DNA from: Schistocerca nitens
Lineage: Eukaryota > Arthropoda > Insecta > Orthoptera > Acrididae
Assembly: GCF_023898315.1 (NCBI RefSeq)
Contig: NC_064625.1
Location: 101,418,269 to 101,482,268, forward strand
DNA length: 64,000 nt
Reading direction: 5' to 3'
Part shown: positions 57,086-64,000 of the stretch, piece by piece
Position numbering within the stretch: the first letter of the stretch is position 1
How the letters are laid out: every line of letters starts with the position of its first letter
Position numbers and translations under genes: made by a program
The notes under the pieces: model-generated
Database searches by the model: none
What the model was told of the DNA's origin: nothing
Seen by the model: the letters and a program-made list of their open reading frames with translations, nothing else

Positions 57086-58256
57086 GAATATAATGTTCTT
57101 TAAAAAAATGAAGTATGTAATGATATCATAACCATGTTAGCATTAAACAACTTGTTGCTTTTTGATAGTAACTTAAATGTTAATGAAAAACAATGTTAGT
57201 AGTTTCAGTTCAGTGTAATTTGATGTGGTATTCTTACTGAATTTTATAAGGATATTATCAGAATAAGTATTTTGCAACATTGCCATTACATATGTTGTAC
57301 TCAGTTTCTGGAAATCTTTAAAGTTGTAATTGTGATTCTGGCAGAAATATGTTTGCAATAATCCTATTTTATGTAAGCTAATTTATGATGCTATTTAAAT
57401 GATTTGGAAGTGACCATGCATGCTTCGTCTTGTACCAGTTTAAACTGTCAATTTTGTGGATATATTGAAAACTTTGAACAGGAACTGCATCAGCTAAGTC
57501 ATTTCATGGTTAGAACACAATTATCATCCAAAATTCAAGAAAAATGAATCACAGGTAGAGCTAATGAAAAATACAGTTGGTTTGAAAGCACATATACACT
57601 CACCATTGAAAGACCATTGCAATGGAAAACTACGTACACTGCAAGGAGGCGTTTTACAAGGTACACGTCCACAGTCATTGTATATAATCAAATCCTTACA
57701 CAACAATACAGCAAGATGCTACCAAGGACCAGGGTCTCCAGAATGAAGTATTGTGGTACATTGATAAAGAGGAGGTGGGTTCTGTCATATTAGTTTTACA
57801 TCCCTAGTAGCATCCTAGAGTACTTTGGTCTAGGGACTTCAATGTGTACCCTGACTGTGGATGTGTACCCGCAAACAATAAAAAAATTAGCTGCAAAATT
57901 TTATGTTATTGAGAGAATAATTAAAACTTTCTGACTACCCATGATATTGCAATTAATTTTATTTGTTAAAACATTGCAGCCAAACATGAGCTTTAAATCA
58001 CCCTATGATAACACAAGAACCAAAGAGGAACACCTTGTTCATACCTACCAGATGGGAGAGGCATACCTGGGGAAACTGATGTCCAGGGAAAACTTCTACT
58101 TCACAGATCCCCTCCTTCCTCCCTCCCAGCTGACATCTCTCCTATTTTATTTAATCATTGTCACTGCTTCACCCATTATTAACCATTATTTGTACTAAAA
58201 AAGGGTGCACAGTGAAGGTATTATCCAAATAGGGTAGAAATTAGTAGACACGATGT
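57086..58256. other. no recognisable gene (1.2 kb)
   Basis: AT-rich sequence. Short open frames lack motifs. Nothing I can assign. Confidence 0.45.
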
Positions 58257-58427
58257 ACATGTACAGACAAACAAACAAATTATTACAATACAGAAAAATG
58301 AAATGGTTTATTCAGGAGGAAGACCTTCACATAGCGAGCACATGTTGATGTACCTATGGCCCTTATGCAAGCAGTTTTTGGTGCTTGGTATTGATTGGTA
58401 GAGTTGTTGGACATCATCCTAAAAGAT

Positions 58428-59925
58428 GTTGTTGTTGTGGCCTTCAGTCCAGAGACTGATTTGATGCAGCTCTCCATGCTACTCTATCCTGTGCAAGCTT
58501 CTTCATCTCCCAGTACCTACTGTAGCGCACATCCTTCCGAATCTGTTTAGTGTATTCATCTCTTGGTCTCCCTCTACGATTTTTACCCTCCACACTGCCC
58601 TCCAAAACTAAACTGGTGATCCCTTGATGCCTCAGAACATGTCCTACCAACCGATCCTTTCTTCTAATCAAGTTGTGCCATAAATTTCTCTTTTCCCCAA
58701 TTCTATTCAATACCTCCTCATTAGTTATGTGATCTACCCATCTAATCTTCAGCATTCTTCTGTAGCACCACATTTCGAAAGCTTCTATTCTCTAGTTGTC
58801 CAAACTATTTATCATCCACATTTCAGTTCCATACATGGACACACTCCGTGCAAATAATTTCAGAAACGACTTCCTGGCACTTAAATCTATACTCGATGTT
58901 AATCAATTTCTCTTCTTCAGAAACGCTTTCCTTGCCATTGCCAGTCCACATTTTATATCCTCTCTACTTCGACCATCATCAGTTATTTTGCTCCCCAAAT
59001 AGCAAAACTCATTTACTACTTTAAGTGTCTCATTTCCTAATCTAATACCCTCAGCATCACCCGATTCAATTCAACTACATTCCATTATCCTCTTTTTGCT
59101 TTTGTTGATGTTCATCTTATATTCTGCTTTCAAGACATGTCCATTCCGTTCAACTGCTCTTCCAGGTCCTCTGCTGCCTCTGATAGAATTACAATGTCAT
59201 TGGCAAACTTCAAAGTTTTTATTTCTTCTCCATGGATTTTAATTCCTACTCTGAATTTTTCTTTTGTTTCCGTTACTGCTTGTTCAACATACAGACTGAA
59301 TAACATTGGGGTAGGCTACAACCCTGTCTAATTCCCTTCCCAACCACTGCTTCCCTTTCATACCCCTCGAGTCTTGTAACTGCCATCTGGTTTCTGTACA
59401 AATTGTAAATAGTCTTTCTCTCCCTGTATTTTACCCCCCCCCCCCCTACCTTCAGAATTTGAAAGAGAGTATTCCAGTTAACATTGTCAAAAGCTTTCTC
59501 TAAGTCTATAAATTCTAGAAACATAGGTTTGTCTTTCCTTAATCTTCCTTCTAAGATAAGTCGTAGGGTCAGTATTGCCTCACGTGTTCCAACATTTCTA
59601 TGGAATCCAAACTGATCTTCCCTGAGGTTGGCTTCTACCAGTTTTTCCATTCATCTGTAAAGAATTCATGTTAGTATTTTGCAGCTGTGGCTTATTTTCA
59701 CATCTGTCAACACCTGCTTTCTTTGGGATTGGAATTATTATATTCTTCTTGAAGTCTGAGGGTATTTCACCTGTCCCATACATCTTGCTCACCAGATGGT
59801 AGAGTTTTGTCAGGGCTGGCTCTCCCAAGGCAATCAGTAGTTCTAATGGAATGTTGTCTACTCCCGGGGCCTTGTTTCGGCTGACGTCTTTCAGTGCTCT
59901 TTCAAACTCTTCACGCAGTATCAGT
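58428..59925 (-). mobile_element. 5'-truncated RTE-like LINE with 12-bp TSD
   Basis: Flanked by atcctaaaagat at 58416-58427 and 59926-59937. On the minus strand: SRNKAPGVDNIPLELL, IIIPIPKKAG, DQFGFHRNVGTREAILTLRL, EFIDLEKAFDNVNW (motif A) and GKGIRQGCSL. The palm FADD region has been lost or scrambled, with the thumb-to-tail region following. The C-terminal part reads IRWVDHITNEEVLNRIGEKR and KDRLVGHVLRHQG. The 3' end is an ACAACAACAAC-type tail. I recognise it as one of the most common Schistocerca LINEs. It is the same clade as 16500-18155. Confidence 0.9.
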
Positions 59926-60230
59926 ATCCTAAAAGATATGCCAAATTCTGTCAAATCTCCCTGTTAGAACACCAAAAACCAGAGTTTGTTTGAGGACTCT
60001 GCCCATAGTGCCCCAAATGTTCTTAATTGGGTAAAAATACAATGATCCTGCTGGCCAAGATAGAGACTGGCAAGCACGAATGCAAGCAAGGGAAACAAAA
60101 CGAGGCACAGAATGTCATGGACATACCACTGTGCTCTAAGGATGCAGCAGATGATCATCAGGGCTCAGGTCAAAGTGGGACTCATCGCTGAAGACAGTTC
60201 TATTTCAGTCAATGAGATTCCAGACCAAGT
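59926..60230 (-). pseudogene. Tc1-like transposase relic, minus arm
   Basis: The minus strand reads NRTVFSDESHFDLSPDDHLL (first Asp block). After a large internal deletion come P-I-E-type debris (the string LGQQDHCIFTQLRTFGALW in a shifted frame) and, beyond the LINE, the C-terminal part ISFRMMSNNSTNQYQAPKTA. It matches the plus arm in sequence. Confidence 0.7.
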
Positions 60231-60770
60231 ATGTGCCTGAAGACACCTCAAGCAGCAAGGAGATACCAATGTGATTGTCAACCTCCATACAGCCCAACAA
60301 ATGGGAGTGATGGATCGGGGTGCCAATTCATTTCATAGCATGGCCCCTTTGGTTGTAATTCACACCACTCTTGCGCCACAGTTGTAAACTGACAATATTC
60401 TATGCCCTGTTTTGTTGTGCTTCATGGCAAGCCATCCTGCTCTTACATTTCAGCAGGGTAATGCTCCCTGCACACACCAAGATTTTCTACTGCTTGTCTT
60501 TATGCTTGCCAAACCATACCTTGGCCAGCAAGGTTGCCAGCTCTTCCCTCAACTGAGAACATTTGGAGCATTATGGGCATGGACTTCCAACCAGCTCGGG
60601 ATTCTGACGTTCTAATGTGCCAATTGGACAGAATTTGTCTTGATATCCGTCAGGCGGACATCCAACAACTGTGTCAATCAATATTGAGTCAGATAACTGC
60701 TTGCAAAAGGGCTACAGATGGATCAATGCATTAAAGACTTGCTCAGTGTGGGAAGCTCATTCTCTTGAAT
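60230..60770 (+). pseudogene. Tc1-like transposase relic, plus arm
   Basis: Reads QQMGVMDRGANSFHSMAPLV, then FMASHPALTFQQGNAPCTHQ (family form FQQDNARPHT, so the second Asp is Gly). In another frame, NIWSIMGMDFQPARDSDVLM follows the degraded P-I-E motif, then QLDRICLDIRQADIQQLCQS. The first Asp block is missing; it is present only in the minus arm. Confidence 0.75.
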
Positions 60771-60821
60771 ACATCATCCAGTTATTCTGAAACTGTATTC
60801 ATTTGTTTGCGTGTACATGTA

Positions 60822-62067
60822 TGAGGGGCGTCTGAAAAGTCTGTGCAACGTCCGAGAGATGGTACCACCGGCATGTATCGAGGTCATGTTTAATTAGTAG
60901 CATCTTTGGGAAGAGTGCACACCAACTTTCAGCCATATTGGTCTATTTCTTTGTGTTTGGCATTTGTGTGAATCAAGGAAGTCGAGTGATTGTCAAAAAG
61001 TAGACGAAAAAGAATTTTGTGTGGTGGTTAAACATTACTTAATGAAAGGCAAAACGCCTCAGGAGACTAATGAGAAGCTTGATAAACATAACAGTGACTC
61101 TCCATCTTCAATTAGAGCAGTTTATACGTGGTTTCAAAATTTTTGGAGTGGCCATATGGCCACAAGTGATGTTGAATGTTCTGGACGCCCTGTGGAGGTT
61201 ACGACTCCAGAAATCCTTGATAAAATCCATGACATGGTGACGGATGACAGAAGAGTTAAGGTGCGTGAGATTGGTAGTGCTGTGGGCATCTCGAATGAAT
61301 GGGTACATAATATTTTGCATAAACATTTGGACATGAGAAAGCTATCCACAAGATGGGTTCAGCAATTGCTCACGCATGACCTAAAACAGGACAGTGTGAA
61401 GTGTTGCAAGGATGGTTTGCACCTGTTCAGGAAGAATCCACAGGACTTTAAGCATCATTTCATCACTGTGGATGAAACATGGATACATTACTATACTCCC
61501 GAGACCAAGCAACAATCTAAACAATGGGTTACCAAGGGAGAATCTGCACCAGAAAAGACGAAGACCATTCCTTCAGACAAAAAGGTTATGGTGTCTGGAT
61601 TTGGGATTCGCAAGGGATAATCCTCATCGACTATCGAGAAAAGGGTAAAACTGTTACAGGTGAATATTATTCATCGTTACTGAAAACCGAGCTGCAAGAA
61701 AAATGTCAGCGATTGGACTGCATAAAAGTCCTCAGCAGTTGTGGTCGCAAAATTAATGAAAATAGGATTCCAACCCATTTCACATCCCCCCTATTCTCCA
61801 GACTTCGCTCCTTTGGACTACTATTTGATCCCCAATTTGAAGAAATGGCTGGCGGGACAAAGATTTTATTCAAAGGAGGAGGTGACTGCAGAACTAATAG
61901 CTATTTGGCAGACTTGGATAATTCCTATTATTTGGAAGGAATCAACAAATTAGGACAGCGTTGGACAAATTGTATAAGTCTAAAAGGAGACTATGTCAAA
62001 AAATAAAGGTTTACCCCAAACACGCGAGTAGTTTTTATTTTTGTACGGACTTTTCAAACGCCCATCG
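60822..62067 (+). mobile_element. mariner transposon, inactive
   Basis: 1246 bp bounded by TA (60820-60821 and 62068-62069). Inverted repeats of about 27 bp: tgaggggcgtctgaaaagtc at the left, cgatgggcgtttgaaaagtc at the right on the minus strand. It inserted exactly at the outer end of the Tc1 pair. It is a different mariner family from the copy at 37.7 kb. Confidence 0.9.
60964..62006 (+). pseudogene. mariner transposase lacking the second catalytic Asp
   Basis: The ATG at 60964 opens 218 codons: HTH domains (KHYLMKGKTPQETNEKL, VYTWFQNFWSGH, ECSGRPVEV), STRWVQQLLT, and the first Asp block ITVDETWIHYYTPETKQQSK. A frameshift comes at about 61605. It continues WDSQGIILIDYREKGKTV to KVL. There the segment that should carry the HDNAPAH motif is missing, and the text jumps to AVVVAKLMKIGFQ and PPYSPDFAPLDYYLIPNLKK (third Asp). 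A deletion of about 30 bases has thus removed the second metal ligand. It ends GDYVKK. Confidence 0.88.
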
Positions 62068-62889
62068 TACATCACATCTTCCATTTTGTGGTCCAGTCAT
62101 ACAATTCCATTGTGATGCATTTTTTTTGTCTTAAAGTGTATTTGTTATTGGGGTCAACTCAATTCTACAACAAAGCAAAAGGTACATACTTCAACAATTC
62201 TCACTTCTTGATAGAATTAAAGACACAGAACAAAAAACAGTACAAAGGTGCAACAATAATACCATTCCTCTGTCATTATTTCTTTGGTAATGGAAATTAG
62301 CGATGAACACAAAAATATTCTTTCCACATTCATTGTATTGGTCCAGTTGGGCCAAACAAGAGTGGCTCCATATAGTAACTGAAAGCAAGGAAGAAGCATC
62401 TTCATACCAGGTGAGGTGTGTCTTGTGGAAACTGTTAATCAACACGGTCCAGGCCTGAGGTATTCCAGATTTCCTTTCGTAAATATCCTGTCTCTTCCTA
62501 CCATATTGTCCTCCAATCTTTCACTTGTTCTTCTATTCTGTATTGTACATAATTTTCAAACAACCCACCCAATCCATCTTGAACCTCCACAGTTTTCCAT
62601 ACATCTTCCTCCTTTCTCTCATCCTTTCTCATTGTTTTTAAGCTATCACAAGACTACATCTCCATGGTAATGGCACTTGAGGCACATGTCCTGGCTGCTG
62701 TACCATTGTTACTCCACGCCAGAACAGCACTGTATGGGGAGAACTCACTCTGTGCAGAAAATGGATAAGCCAATATGTTGTCCACCAATATTCTAACATT
62801 TCTAGTGCTGGAACTACAAAATATTACAGCAGAGAACTATTTATTAGTAATTGTGCTGACAAATCACCTACTAAACAACAATTAACATA
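62068..62889. other. no recognisable gene
   Basis: AT-rich spacer between a mariner and a Tc1 element. Nothing assignable. Confidence 0.5.
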
Positions 62890-64000
62890 CACTACTCGCC
62901 ATTAAAATTGCTACACTACGAAGATGATGTGCTACAGACGCAAAATTTAACTGACAGGAAGATGATGCTGTGATATGCAAATGATTAGCTTTTCAGAGCA
63001 TTCACACAAGGTTGGCGCCGGTGGCGACACCTACAACCTGCTGACATGAGGAAAGTTTCCAACTGATTTCTAATACACAAACAGCAGTTGACCGGCATTG
63101 CCTGGTGAAACGTTGTTGTGATGCCTCGTGTAAGGAGGAGATATGCATACCATCACATTTCTGACTTCCATAAAGGTTGGATTGTAGTCTATCGTGATTG
63201 CGGTTTATCATATTGTGACATTGCTGCTCGTGTTGGTCGAGATCCAATGACTGTTAGCAGAATATGGAATCGGTGGGTTCAGGAGGATAATATGGAATGC
63301 CGTGCTGAATCCCAGCAGCCTTGATCCCTGAGTCAACAGATGGAGATGTTTGCAAGACAACAACCATCTGCACGAACAGTTTGACAACGTTTGCAGCAGC
63401 ATGGACTATCAGCTTGGAGACCATGGCTGTGGTTACCCTTGACGATGCATCACAGACAGGAGCACCTGCGATGTTGTACTTGATGATGAACCTGGGTGCA
63501 CGAACGGCAAAACGTCATTTTTTCGGATGAATCCAGGTTCTCTTTACAGCACTATAATGGTCGCATCTGTGTTTGGTGACATTGCAGTGAACGCACATTG
63601 GAAGTGTGTATTACTCATTGCCATACGGGTGTATCACCCGGCGTGATTGTATGGGGTGCCATTGGTTACACGTCTCGGTCACCTCTTGTTTGCATTGACA
63701 GCATTTCAGATGTGTCATGACCTGTGGCTCTACCCTTCATTCAATACCTGTGAAACCCTACATTTCAGCAGGATAATGCATGACCACATGTTGCAGGTCC
63801 TGTAGAGGCCATTCTGGATACAGAAAATGTTTGACTGCTGCCCTGGCCAGCACATTCTCCAGATCTCTCATCAATTGAAAACATCTGGTCAATGGTGGCC
63901 GAGCAACTGGCTCGTCACAATATGCCAGTCACTACTCTTGATGAACTGTGGTATTGTGTTGAAGCTGCATGGGCAGCTGTACCTGTACACACCTTCCAAG
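62890..64000 (+). mobile_element. Tc1-like transposon, cut by window end
   Basis: Left terminal repeat cactactcgccattaaaatt preceded by TA (62888-62889). The 5' leader and transposase follow. The right end lies beyond the window. I recognise it as an abundant Schistocerca Tc1 family. Confidence 0.85.
63121..64000 (+). pseudogene. Tc1-like transposase pseudogene, partial
   Basis: Starts MPRVRRRYAYHHISDFHKGW with the HTH (SYCDIAARVGRDPMTVSRIW). The frame breaks after QQP, where about 75 bases known in full copies are absent. Later pieces are HFFG/FSDESRFS (first Asp block near 63525), GVIVWGAIGYTSRSPLVCID, a smaller deletion near 63705, TFQQDNA (second Asp, followed by a stop) and SPDLSSIENIWSMVAEQLAR (Glu). 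All three catalytic residues are legible, but stops from C-to-T changes (cga to tga) are frequent. Confidence 0.85.

Larger units (their letters stand above)
58257..60821. mobile_element. head-to-head pair of Tc1-like relics with a LINE inserted
   Basis: Outer ends are inverted copies (tacatgtacagacaaacaaa at the left; the complement of tttgtttgcgtgtacatgta at the right). Inside, a minus-strand Tc1-like relic (58257-58427 plus 59926 to about 60230) faces a plus-strand relic (about 60230-60821) at a junction near 60230. An RTE-like LINE interrupts the minus copy. Confidence 0.75.

Overview
This is eukaryotic nuclear DNA, almost certainly from an insect with a very large genome. The repeat families look like those I know from grasshoppers and locusts (Schistocerca-like). 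These include tRNA-derived SINEs with tails I recognise from that group, Penelope-like elements, abundant RTE-like and CR1-like LINEs, gypsy LTR elements and mariner/Tc1 elements. The species call is inference. Nothing is organised in a bacterial way, and there are no operons, CRISPR arrays or functional tRNA/rRNA genes.

The only host gene I can support is the 3' half of an alpha-tubulin gene on the minus strand. It has five coding exons at 45381-45477, 41778-41876, 32972-33121, 30214-30403 and 9462-9568. All have GT-AG splice sites and join in frame to give residues ~238 to the C-terminal Tyr. A possible poly(A) signal lies at 8983-8988. Introns are about 3.5, 8.7, 2.6 and 20.6 kb. The 5' exons (GTP-binding half) are not in the window and should lie beyond base 64000. 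The protein is a divergent isotype.

Nearly everything else is transposable-element sequence in the introns and flanks. From left to right: a decayed gypsy element with both LTRs (1.0-4.9 kb); LINE RT debris and SINEs (5.3-8.2 kb); a fold-back Penelope-type palindrome with a perfect 19-bp target duplication (8.3-8.9 kb); a near full-length LINE with an SGNH-like ORF1 (9.9-14.1 kb); more LINE and gag debris (15.6-19.6 kb); a Penelope-like element with a GIY-YIG domain, split by a D-D-82-E Tc1/mariner-type transposon (20.0-23.6 kb); a pogo-like relic (24.7-26.7 kb); RTE-like, SINE and CR1-like pieces (27-37 kb); a structurally complete mariner (37.7-39.1 kb); a head-to-head LTR pair (42.1-42.7 kb); another mariner relic (43.3-44.2 kb); a Tc1 element carrying a SINE (46.2-47.6 kb); a gypsy element carrying two solo-LTR-type insertions (47.7-54.4 kb); an RTE-like LINE broken by a SINE and a LINE tail (54.7-56.6 kb); a fold-back MITE (56.6-57.1 kb); a head-to-head Tc1 pair carrying an RTE-like LINE (58.3-60.8 kb); a second mariner (60.8-62.1 kb); and a Tc1 element cut by the window end (62.9-64.0 kb).

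No wholly new gene system is evident. The most useful observations are the scattered divergent alpha-tubulin, the well-resolved nested insertions with target-site duplications, several palindromic element arrangements, and a recurrent catalytic Asp-to-Asn change in four unrelated elements that fits CpG decay. The mariner at 37.7 kb has perfect 40-bp terminal repeats and an open 347-codon transposase, yet carries that change.
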